From: Ruminococcaceae bacterium UBA6353
GTDB lineage: Bacteria > Bacillota > Clostridia > Oscillospirales > Acutalibacteraceae
Length of the DNA stretch: 21,173 bases
NCBI GenBank assembly: GCA_002437905.1
Contig: DJRT01000006.1
Coordinates: 68,447-89,619 of the forward strand
Direction: 5' to 3'
The translations under genes and the position numbers were made by a program. Positions 1 through 6,805 of this stretch are shown one piece after another. Position 1 is the stretch's first letter, and each line of letters begins with the position of its first letter. The notes beneath the pieces are model-generated. The model saw nothing but the letters and a program-made list of their open reading frames with translations, was not told the origin of the DNA and ran no database searches.

Positions 1-1
1 G

Positions 2-1318
2 GCGTTCACCTCCATGCGTGCCCGCGGCGCCCAGGTAACGGATATCGCCATCCTGGTGGTGGCGGCGGACGACGGCATCATGCCGCAGACCATTGAGGCC
101 ATCAACCATGCCAAGGCTGCCGGCGTCTCCATCATCGTGGCAATCAACAAGATGGATAAACCGGAGGCGAACCCCGACCGCGTGATGCAGCAGCTGACCG
201 AGCATGAGCTGGTGCCGGAGGAGTGGGGCGGCGATGTAATCTGCGTGCCCGTTTCTGCGCACACCGGCATGGGACTGGATAATCTGCTGGAGAGCGTGCT
301 GCTGGTAGCCGAGGTGAAAGAGCTGAAAGCCAACCCCGACCGTGCCGCCAAGGGTACGGTGATCGAGGCGCGGCTGGATAAGGGCCGCGGCCCCATCGCC
401 ACCGTGCTGGTGCAGAACGGCACCCTGCGCACCGGTGATGTGCTGGTGGCCGGCACCGCCGTTGGCCGTGTGCGCGCCATGACGGACGAAAACGGCCGCA
501 AGGTTGACGAGGCCGGCCCCTCTGTGCCGGTGGAGATCATGGGTCTGGCCGAGGTGCCCACCTCCGGCGATATCTTCAACGCCGTGACCGATGAGCGCCT
601 GGCGCGTGAGCTGGTTGAACAGCGTAAGACCGCCGCCAAGGAGGAGCAATTCAGCCAGTACCAGAAGGTTACGCTGGATAACCTGTTTGATCAGATGCAC
701 GAAGGCGAAATGAAGGAGCTGGCCATCATCGTCAAGGCGGATGTGCAGGGCTCGGTGGAGGCAGTGACGCAGTCGCTGCAGAAGCTCTCCAACGACGAGG
801 TACGCGTGCGGGTGATCCACGGTGCTGTCGGCGCCGTATCCGAAAGCGATGTTATGCTGGCCGATGCCTCCAACGCCATTATCGTGGGCTTCAATGTGCG
901 CCCCGATCCGCTGGCCCAGGTAGCCGCCGACAACGCCGGCGTGGATATGCGGATGTACCGCGTGATCTACGACGCGATTGAAGAGGTGGAGACCGCCATG
1001 AAGGGTATGCTGGCGCCCAAGACGCGTGAGGTGCTGCATGGCCGTGCTGAGGTACGGCAGGTATACCGCATCACCGGCGTTGGCCTGGTAGCCGGCTGCT
1101 ATGTGCTGGACGGCAAGGTGTGCCGCAATGACCTGCTGCGCATTGTGCGCGAGGGCATCATCATCGGCGACGACAAGATGGTCTCCCTCAAGCGCTTCAA
1201 GGACGACCAGAAGGAGGTTGCCCAGGGCTTCGAGTGCGGTATCGGTCTGGAAAAATTCACCGATATTAAAGAGGGCGACATCTACGAAACCTATGTGCTG
1301 GAGGAATACCGCGATTAA
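2..1318 (+). CDS. infB: Translation initiation factor IF-2, C-terminal part (5' end outside window)
   Basis: IF-2 is the GTPase that places fMet-tRNA on the 30S subunit and promotes 50S joining. The reading frame is open from base 2 and begins inside the G domain with AFTSMRARGAQVTD, which normally follows the DTPGH (G3) motif, so the real start and N-terminal region lie upstream of the window. The G4 motif NKMD is visible (INKMDKPEAN, near base 150), followed by the beta-barrel domain II, domain III and the C-terminal fMet-tRNA-binding domain (the region ending KEGDIYETYVLEEYRD). An internal ATG at base 14 is not a start, because the homology continues before it. It is the first gene of an infB-rbfA-DHH-truB-ribF order typical of Firmicutes. 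Nothing looks disrupted in the visible part. Confidence 0.97.
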   Translation, partial: AFTSMRARGAQVTDIAILVVAADDGIMPQTIEAINHAKAAGVSIIVAINKMDKPEANPDRVMQQLTEHELVPEEWGGDVICVPVSAHTGMGLDNLLESVLLVAEVKELKANPDRAAKGTVIEARLDKGRGPIATVLVQNGTLRTGDVLVAGTAVGRVRAMTDENGRKVDEAGPSVPVEIMGLAEVPTSGDIFNAVTDERLARELVEQRKTAAKEEQFSQYQKVTLDNLFDQMHEGEMKELAIIVKADVQGSVEAVTQSLQKLSNDEVRVRVIHGAVGAVSESDVMLADASNAIIVGFNVRPDPLAQVAADNAGVDMRMYRVIYDAIEEVETAMKGMLAPKTREVLHGRAEVRQVYRITGVGLVAGCYVLDGKVCRNDLLRIVREGIIIGDDKMVSLKRFKDDQKEVAQGFECGIGLEKFTDIKEGDIYETYVLEEYRD

Positions 1319-1355
1319 AAATCTGCGATTTTTCATCGCCTCAAATATGGCCCGC

Positions 1356-1374
1356 GCGGGGCTAAAAGCCCCGC
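1356..1374 (+). terminator. Short GC hairpin between infB and rbfA
   Basis: An 8-bp perfect inverted repeat, GCGGGGCT / AGCCCCGC with a 3-base loop, lies in the 117-bp gap between infB and rbfA. Only a short ATTTC follows, not a proper T-run, so it could be a weak terminator, an mRNA processing or stability element, or chance in GC-rich DNA. Confidence 0.4.
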
Positions 1375-1435
1375 ATTTCGCCGGCCGCTATGGCCTGCTG
1401 CCTATCTCTCTTTTACAGAAAAGGAGAATGTCATT

Positions 1436-1798
1436 ATGCCCAACTACCGTATGGATCGAACCAGTGAGGATATTCTGCGGGAGCTGACCGCCATTCTGCG
1501 CACCGTCAAGGATCCGCGGGTCAACGCCACCCTGCTCAGCATCGTGCGGGTAGAGGTCACGCGGGATATGTCCTACGCCACGGTCTATGTCAGCTCCATG
1601 GATGGCCTGGAGGCCGCCAAGGAGGCTGTGAAGGGTCTGCGCTCAGCCGCCGGCTATATGCGCCATGAGCTGGGCGCTGCCCTGCGGCTGCGCTGCACCC
1701 CGGAGCTGCGCTTCACGGCGGATGACTCCATCGAGTACAGCGCCAATATTGCCGCCACCCTCAACCGGATCAAAAAAGAGGAGGACGCGCATGACTAA
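1436..1798 (+). CDS. rbfA: 30S ribosome-binding factor A
   Basis: A 120-residue protein, the usual length for RbfA, a KH-fold protein that binds the immature 30S subunit near helix 1 of 16S rRNA and helps late maturation. The sequence has the family pattern: an N-terminal helix with R.SEDILRELTAIL, then KDPRV, the strand with VRVEVTRDMSYATVYVS, and the C-terminal segment with LRLRCTPELRFTADDSIEY and AATLNRIKKEE. The ATG at 1436 follows an AAGGAGA ribosome binding site at a normal distance. Its stop overlaps the start of the next gene by 8 bp, indicating translational coupling. Position after infB is standard. Confidence 0.96.
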   Translation: MPNYRMDRTSEDILRELTAILRTVKDPRVNATLLSIVRVEVTRDMSYATVYVSSMDGLEAAKEAVKGLRSAAGYMRHELGAALRLRCTPELRFTADDSIEYSANIAATLNRIKKEEDAHD

Positions 1799-2762
1799 GC
1801 TCATCACCGAGCCGCAGGCCGCCGCCATGCTCCGGCAGGCGGATCACATCCTGCTGCTGGCTCACCAGTATCCCGATGGGGACACCCTCGGCTCCAATTT
1901 TGCCCTTTGCCGGGCACTGCAGAGCCTGGGCAAGACCGTGCGGGTGCTGTGCGGCGACCCCATTCCGGAGCGTTATGAGTACATGTTCAGCGGCCTGCCG
2001 CAGCCGGACTTTACCCCGCAGTTCATCTGCGCCCTGGATGTGGCGGATGCCAAGCTGCTCGGCCCCGCCGTGCAGGCGCAATACGGCGACCGGGTGGATC
2101 TGTGCATTGACCACCACAGCACCAATACCGGCTACGCTGCCCACACCTGCGTGGACAGCTCCTGCGCTGCGGCGGCAATGATTCTCTTCCGGATCATCGG
2201 GCTGCTGGGCGTCGGCCTCACACCGGCCATCGCCCAGTGTCTCTACACCGGCATTGCCACCGATACCGGCTGCTTCAAGTATTCCAATGCGGATGCGCTG
2301 GCGCATCGGATGGCTGCCGACTGCATTGACCAGGGCATTCCCTACGAAATGATCAACCGGGTCAATTTCGATGTCAAGTCCCGTGCCCGCATCGAACTTG
2401 AGCGCATGGCGCTGGACAAAATGAGCTTCTATTTTGACGGCCGCGTAGCAATTATGGTCATCACCAATGAGATGGTGGCCAAAAGCGGCGCCAAGGCCAA
2501 CGATATGGAGGGGCTGCCCCCTATTCCCCGGCAGATCGAGGGGGTATGGGTCGGCATCACCCTGCGGCAGAAGGACGACGGCAACTATAAGATCAGCGTG
2601 CGCACCGGTACCCATGCCGACGCCTCGGTGATCTGCGCCCGGCTGGGCGGCGGCGGGCACAACCGTGCCGCCGGCTGCGCGGTCGACGGTACGCTGGAAC
2701 AGGCACGCGCCGCCATTCTGCAGGCGGTGGAGGAGGCCATTCCCCGCATCGTCACCGGTTAA
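1791..2762 (+). CDS. nrnA: NrnA-like DHH/DHHA1 phosphoesterase (nano-RNase / pAp phosphatase)
   Basis: A 323-residue protein of the DHH-DHHA1 family, which in Firmicutes degrades 2-5-nt RNAs and dephosphorylates 3'-phosphoadenosine 5'-phosphate. Visible motifs are HQYPDGDTLGSN (motif I, metal ligands), ALDVAD (motif II), IDHHSTN (the DHH motif) and, in the C-terminal substrate-binding DHHA1 domain, GGGGHNRAAG. The start at ATG 1791 is preceded by GAGGAGG and overlaps rbfA by 8 bp. Placement between rbfA and truB is the standard Firmicutes arrangement. Some DHH proteins of this kind act on c-di-AMP products (pApA). The sequence alone does not separate these substrates, but the lack of membrane or PAS domains argues against a GdpP-type enzyme. 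Confidence 0.9.
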   Translation: MTKLITEPQAAAMLRQADHILLLAHQYPDGDTLGSNFALCRALQSLGKTVRVLCGDPIPERYEYMFSGLPQPDFTPQFICALDVADAKLLGPAVQAQYGDRVDLCIDHHSTNTGYAAHTCVDSSCAAAAMILFRIIGLLGVGLTPAIAQCLYTGIATDTGCFKYSNADALAHRMAADCIDQGIPYEMINRVNFDVKSRARIELERMALDKMSFYFDGRVAIMVITNEMVAKSGAKANDMEGLPPIPRQIEGVWVGITLRQKDDGNYKISVRTGTHADASVICARLGGGGHNRAAGCAVDGTLEQARAAILQAVEEAIPRIVTG

Positions 2763-2776
2763 CACACACCATCAAC

Positions 2777-2802
2777 GCGCGGGCAGGCCTACCTGTCCGC
2801 GC
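2777..2802 (+). terminator. Hairpin between the DHH gene and truB
   Basis: Arms GCGCGGGCAGG and CCTGTCCGCGC (11 bp, one G-U pair) enclose a 4-base loop in the 87-bp gap before truB. Only ATTTG follows, so it is at best a weak terminator. It may attenuate or process the operon transcript, since truB still has the same orientation and no clear promoter of its own is seen. Confidence 0.5.
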
Positions 2803-2849
2803 ATTTGCTCATGCAGACTACACAAGCAGACGACAGAAAGGAGCGCCCT

Positions 2850-3767
2850 ATGCCTACGGCATCTACCCCAACCACGGCTGCAGAGGAGCTGACCGGCATC
2901 CTGTGCGTGGACAAGCCGCCGGAGATGACCTCCTTCCTGTGCTGCGCCATCATGCGCCGCCTGCTGGGGGTCAGGAAGATCGGCCACGCCGGCACATTGG
3001 ATCCCAACGCCACCGGGGTGCTGCCGCTGCTGGTTGGCCGCGCCACCAAGCTGCTGGATCATCTGCCGGTGCATGACAAGCGCTATACGGCCACACTGCA
3101 ATTCGGCGCCACCAGCGATACGCTGGATATCTGGGGCAAGGTAACCGCCACCGGCGCCCCCTATCCCGCCCTGGAGGCGATAATGGCTGCGCTGCCGGCC
3201 TTTCGCGGGCAGATCCGGCAGATCCCACCCATGACCTCCGCGCTGAAAAAGGACGGCGTGCGGCTGTATGAGCTGGCGCGGCAGGGGGTGGAGATCGAGC
3301 GGGAAGCGCGCCCGGTCACGATCTACACGCTGGAGCTGCTGGACTACGACAGCGGGACCGGCCGCCTGACGCTGGACTGCGCCTGCTCAAAGGGCACCTA
3401 TATCCGCACCCTGTGCGATGACCTTGGCCGGGCACTTGGCTGCGGCGCGGTGATGACCGCGCTGCGCCGCACCATGGCCGCCGGCTATGAGGAAGCTGCC
3501 TGCCTGACGCTGGAACAGGCCCGGCAGCTGGCAGAGGCCGGCACACTGCGTGAGCGGCTGCTGCCGGCAGACTCGGCTCTGGCCGTTTATCCCGCCCTGA
3601 CCGTGACCGATCCGCAGGCCGTCCGTTTCCGGAACGGCGGTACGCTGGCCCTGGAGCGGCTGCGCGCACCGGTGGAGACGGCGGCACGGGTATACTCTCC
3701 CGCCGGCCGCTTTCTCGGTCTCGGCAGGCCGCTCGGCGACCAGCTGAAGCCCGTCTGTCTATTCTGA
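2850..3767 (+). CDS. truB: tRNA pseudouridine(55) synthase
   Basis: A 305-residue TruB, the enzyme that isomerises U55 in the T-loop of tRNAs. The catalytic motif GHAGTLDPNATGVLPLLVG is present with catalytic Asp51. Other family motifs are VDKPPEMTS near the N terminus, KRYTA, GATSDTLDIWG, IPPMTSALKKDGVRLYELAR, and the CSKGTYIRTLCDDLG motif III. A C-terminal PUA-like segment follows (VRFRNGG to the end). I chose ATG 2850 because AAAGGAG lies 6-7 bases upstream; an in-frame ATG at 2805 lacks a ribosome binding site and would add residues unlike the family. The gene sits directly before ribF, as in most Firmicutes. Confidence 0.96.
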   Translation: MPTASTPTTAAEELTGILCVDKPPEMTSFLCCAIMRRLLGVRKIGHAGTLDPNATGVLPLLVGRATKLLDHLPVHDKRYTATLQFGATSDTLDIWGKVTATGAPYPALEAIMAALPAFRGQIRQIPPMTSALKKDGVRLYELARQGVEIEREARPVTIYTLELLDYDSGTGRLTLDCACSKGTYIRTLCDDLGRALGCGAVMTALRRTMAAGYEEAACLTLEQARQLAEAGTLRERLLPADSALAVYPALTVTDPQAVRFRNGGTLALERLRAPVETAARVYSPAGRFLGLGRPLGDQLKPVCLF

Positions 3768-3790
3768 TTTTGATAAGGGGATCTTACTGC

Positions 3791-5392
3791 ATGGATATCT
3801 ACCACCTGCCGGCGGAACAGCCCCCCGCGCCCGCCTGCCCACGCAGCATCGCACTGGGCATTTTCGACGGCCTGCACAGCGGGCACCGGGCGGTGATTGC
3901 TGCCGCCCTGCATGCCGGCGGCGGCCGCTGTACCGTATATACCTTTGCACCGGGCACCGTTTCCACCAAGCCGGGAAACGGCCGGCTGTGCACAGCACAG
4001 GAGGAGACCGCCATCCTCACACAGATCGGCGTACAGGAGCTGTTCGTCACCGATTTTGCGGCTGTGCGGCAGCTCACGCCGGAGCAGTTCGTGCGGGATA
4101 TTCTCGTCGGCCAGCTGCACGCCGGCACCGTCGCCTGCGGCTACAACTACCGCTTTGGTCACGGTGGCTGCGGCGATGCAGCCACGCTGAAACAGCTATG
4201 CGCTGCCTACGGCGTGGCCGTTACCGTCCTGCCGCCCATCGAGGCCGCAGGGCAGCCGGTCAGCTCTTCGGCCATCCGGCGGGCGCTGGCAGAGGGCGAC
4301 ATGCCGCTGGCCCGCCGTCTGCTCGGCCGCGGCTACTGTCTGCGGCTGCCGGTCATCCACGGCCGCCAGCTTGGCCGCCGGCTGGGCACCCCCACCGTCA
4401 ACCAGCTGCTGCCGGCCGATTTTGCCCTGCCGCGGTTTGGCGTTTACGCCTGTGCGGTGGAGCTGGACGGCCAGACCTACGCGGGCGTGACCAATATCGG
4501 CGTGCGCCCCACCGTGGGCGCGGACGCCCCCCTGGCCGAGACCTGGATACAGGGCTTTTCCGGTGATCTGTATGGGCGCACCGTGGCTGTGTATCCGGTG
4601 CGCTTTCTGCGCCCGGAACAGAAGTTTGCCGATGTGGCCTCCCTGCGCACGCAGGTGCAGGCGGATGGCGCGGCGGCAGCGGCTCTGTTCACCCCAGCCG
4701 CCGACCAGCCCATCCGGGCGGTGCTGCTGGATTTTGACGATACGGTGCACCGGCGGGACGATGCCTTCGCCGAGGCCATGCGGCAGTTTTTGCACCGCGC
4801 CTTTCCGGCGCTGCCGGCGGCGGAATTCAACAGCCGCCTGCAGGAGCTGATTGCCTACAACAACTATGGCTATGGCATGCCGTGCAGCTATGAAGAGTTT
4901 TTCGTCCGCTTCTTATCGCTGTGGCCGGGCAGCGCTGTCACCCCGCAGGAGGCCTATGGCCACTTCTGCACCGATTTTGCCGCGGCCTGCCGCCTGTGCG
5001 TGGATGTGCTGCCGGCCATCGAGCAGCTGCGCGGACGGGGGCTGCTGATCGGTGCCATCACCAATGGCAGCTCCCTGCTGCAGAATGCCAAGCTGGATCT
5101 TTCCGGCCTGCGCCCGCACCTGGACATCGCCGCCGTGGGCGAGGACGAGGGCATACAGAAGCCGGATCCCCGCCTTTTCCGGCGGATCGCCGCCCGCCTG
5201 GGGCTGCCCTGTGCTGCCTGCCTGTATGTTGGCGATAATCCCGGCAATGATATTGCCGGGGCGCTGGCCGCCGGGATGCGGCCGGTATGGATTGACCGCG
5301 GATTTGCGGCCGGGCACCCAAGCTATGCGCGGCCGGTGCCGCCGCAGGTACCGGTGATCCACAGCCTAGCCGGGCTGGACACCCTGACTTGA
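3791..5392 (+). CDS. ribF: RibF (riboflavin kinase/FAD synthetase) fused to a C-terminal HAD phosphatase domain
   Basis: A 533-residue single reading frame; ordinary RibF is about 310. Residues 1-300 are RibF: FMN adenylyltransferase motifs GIFDGLHSGH and SSSAIRRAL, then the riboflavin kinase module with RLGTPTVN, GVYA and GVTNIGVRPTV. RibF converts riboflavin to FMN and then FAD. From about residue 308 a complete HAD hydrolase begins: motif I DFDDT (nucleophile Asp314, acid/base Asp316), motif II Thr424 in ITNGS, Lys457 in IQKPDP, and motif IV GDNPGND (Asp482, Asp487), with a cap domain between motifs I and II (HAD-IA type). All catalytic residues are present, so the domain is probably active. 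An FMN or precursor phosphatase role is inference from the fusion. Start ATG 3791 has AAGGGG 10 bases upstream; an upstream in-frame TTG at 3770 is less likely. Confidence 0.93.
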   Translation: MDIYHLPAEQPPAPACPRSIALGIFDGLHSGHRAVIAAALHAGGGRCTVYTFAPGTVSTKPGNGRLCTAQEETAILTQIGVQELFVTDFAAVRQLTPEQFVRDILVGQLHAGTVACGYNYRFGHGGCGDAATLKQLCAAYGVAVTVLPPIEAAGQPVSSSAIRRALAEGDMPLARRLLGRGYCLRLPVIHGRQLGRRLGTPTVNQLLPADFALPRFGVYACAVELDGQTYAGVTNIGVRPTVGADAPLAETWIQGFSGDLYGRTVAVYPVRFLRPEQKFADVASLRTQVQADGAAAAALFTPAADQPIRAVLLDFDDTVHRRDDAFAEAMRQFLHRAFPALPAAEFNSRLQELIAYNNYGYGMPCSYEEFFVRFLSLWPGSAVTPQEAYGHFCTDFAAACRLCVDVLPAIEQLRGRGLLIGAITNGSSLLQNAKLDLSGLRPHLDIAAVGEDEGIQKPDPRLFRRIAARLGLPCAACLYVGDNPGNDIAGALAAGMRPVWIDRGFAAGHPSYARPVPPQVPVIHSLAGLDTLT

Positions 5393-5417
5393 CCTTTTTC
5401 GCAAAATAGCCTATAAT
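5389..5417 (+). promoter_or_regulatory. Sigma-A-type promoter for rpe
   Basis: A -35 box TTGACC (5389-5394) and a -10 box TATAAT (5412-5417) are separated by exactly 17 bases. The -35 box overlaps the TGA stop of ribF (5390-5392). Transcription would start near 5424, about 40 bases before the rpe ATG. This is one of the best promoter matches in the window and makes rpe at least partly independent of the upstream operon. Confidence 0.85.
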
Positions 5418-5466
5418 ATAGACACTGTTTTGCTTTGCTCAGCCTTTCTCACGGAGGTAGGTAAAT

Positions 5467-6111
5467 ATGCGCGTTTCTCCCTCAATTCTCACCTGCGATT
5501 TTGCCCATGCGGCAGAGGCGCTGCACTTTGTGGAGCGCAGCGGTGCCGATACGGTGCATCTGGATGTGATGGATGGGGTGTTTGTCCCCAACCTCAGCTT
5601 CGGCCCACCCGTGATCGCCGCCCTGCGGCCGCACACGGCGCTGCCGTTTGATGTGCACCTGATGATGCAATATCCCGACCGGCTGATTGACGCCTTCGCC
5701 AAGGCCGGCGCAGACAGCCTGAACATCCACCTGGAATGTGCCTCCCCCATCCGGGAAACACTGGAGCACATCCGTGCCCTTGGAAAGCAGACGGCCATCA
5801 CCCTCAAGCCGGCTACCCCTGCCGAAGCGGCCTTTCCCTATCTGCCGCTGGTGGATATGGTGCTGGTAATGACGGTGGAGCCGGGCTTCGGCGGCCAGTC
5901 CTTTATGGCCGATATGCTGCCAAAGGTGACGGCGCTGCGGCAGGAGATCGACCGCCGCCGCCTACCGGTGCAGATCCAGGTCGACGGCGGTATCAATACA
6001 AATACCGCCCCGGCCGCCGCAGCGGCCGGAGCGGATATTGCCGTGATCGGCAGCGCCCTGTTCAATGCGCCGGATCCGGCGGCGCTGGTGAAGCAGGTGC
6101 ACAGCTTATAA
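5467..6111 (+). CDS. rpe: Ribulose-phosphate 3-epimerase
   Basis: A 214-residue TIM-barrel epimerase that interconverts D-ribulose 5-phosphate and D-xylulose 5-phosphate in the pentose phosphate pathway. Family motifs appear in order: the N-terminal SPSIL, HLDVMDGVFVPNLSFGP (metal and catalytic Asp), FDVHLMM (metal His), MTVEPGFGGQSF (catalytic loop), and QVDGGIN (second catalytic Asp) followed by the phosphate-binding GADIAVIGSALF. Length matches the family. Start ATG 5467 has GGAGG 9 bases upstream. It has its own promoter. Its last 50 bp overlap the 3' end of the oppositely transcribed MecA-like gene. Confidence 0.97.
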   Translation: MRVSPSILTCDFAHAAEALHFVERSGADTVHLDVMDGVFVPNLSFGPPVIAALRPHTALPFDVHLMMQYPDRLIDAFAKAGADSLNIHLECASPIRETLEHIRALGKQTAITLKPATPAEAAFPYLPLVDMVLVMTVEPGFGGQSFMADMLPKVTALRQEIDRRRLPVQIQVDGGINTNTAPAAAAAGADIAVIGSALFNAPDPAALVKQVHSL

Positions 6112-6628
6112 GCAGCTGCTCCAGCGCGTGACCGGCCGCCAGCAGGCAGCCATGCTCGGCCACCACCGCGGCCGCTGCCTCCCCCACCGCAACCGGCCGG
6201 CTGTATTCCCGCAGCAGCCGCTGCTGCCGCAGGCTCAGTGCCTGCACCGGATACAGCACCAGCAGGTACGCCTCCCCCAGCTCGTACAGAGAGCTGGCCG
6301 GGGCGCTCTCGTCAGCTGCCGGCCATAGCTCGGCCAGCGCATACAGGTCCTCCAGCCAGTCAAACCGGCACAGCAGCGGCCCACCCGGCAGCGCCGGTCC
6401 GCTGCCGCCAACCAGCAGCACGCAGCCACCCTCCACGGGGATCGCTTCCACCGTCAGATGGCCGCGCCCCTGCGGACGGCGCCGGATAGCCGGCAGTATG
6501 TGCCGCAGCAGCCTTTCCGTTTGCCGGCGGCTGCTGCCCAGTGCTTCGCTGCGTATTCCCCACCGCTGCAGTTCCTCATGCGTCAGCCATATGCGCAGGC
6601 GTCCGTTTCCTACGGCCTCCAGCCTCAT
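6062..6628 (-). CDS. Divergent MecA-like ClpC adaptor protein
   Basis: A 188-residue protein whose layout fits the MecA/YpbH adaptor family, which delivers substrates to the ClpCP protease. The N-terminal substrate-binding domain starts MRLEAVGNGRLRIWLTHEEL and contains HLTVEAIPVEGGCVLLV, a typical MecA strand pattern. A linker leads to a ClpC-binding-like domain with FDWLEDLYALAELW, SSLYELGEAYLLVL, LLREYSRPV, AEHGCLLAAGHALEQL. The acidic linker of classic MecA is shorter and less acidic here. A 16-residue proline/alanine tail follows the usual end and is encoded by the segment overlapping rpe. Start ATG 6628 was chosen because family similarity begins there, with a G-rich stretch just upstream; the frame is open to 6706. 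Recognised from pattern, not search; the family call is fairly likely, the substrate unknown. Confidence 0.72.
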   Translation of the reverse strand: MRLEAVGNGRLRIWLTHEELQRWGIRSEALGSSRRQTERLLRHILPAIRRRPQGRGHLTVEAIPVEGGCVLLVGGSGPALPGGPLLCRFDWLEDLYALAELWPAADESAPASSLYELGEAYLLVLYPVQALSLRQQRLLREYSRPVAVGEAAAAVVAEHGCLLAAGHALEQLLISCAPASPAPPDPAH

Positions 6629-6676
6629 CGCAAGCCCCCCATTCCTCTCAGCTGTATGCTTTCTTCCTTCTTTACC

Positions 6677-6706
6677 ATCATACTGCCGGTATTCCCATAC
6701 AGGCAA
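6677..6706 (-). promoter_or_regulatory. Candidate promoter for the MecA-like gene
   Basis: On the minus strand a -35-like TTGCCT (6701-6706) and -10-like TATGAT (6677-6682) are 18 bases apart. The -10 box lies about 50 bases upstream of the ATG at 6628. The 177-bp divergent gap between this gene and rnfC must also hold the rnf promoter; the best plus-strand candidate there (TTGTCT, 17 bases, TACGAC, near 6740-6770) is weak. Confidence 0.6.
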
Positions 6707-6805
6707 CCGGGGGGTTCCTCCCGGCAGCTTTTACCATCCTTGTCTGGACAGAGCGATCCGGGTACGACTGCTTTGTCTGGCCACACACAGAAAGGTGTGA
6801 TCCCA

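Noticed and set aside
1770..2765. A 331-codon minus-strand open frame opposite the DHH phosphoesterase gene.
   Set aside because: Antisense shadow in GC-rich DNA; the plus strand has complete DHH and DHHA1 motifs.
3700..3790. A possible FMN riboswitch before the ribF fusion gene.
   Set aside because: The gap between truB and ribF is only 23 bp and has none of the conserved RFN-element helices.
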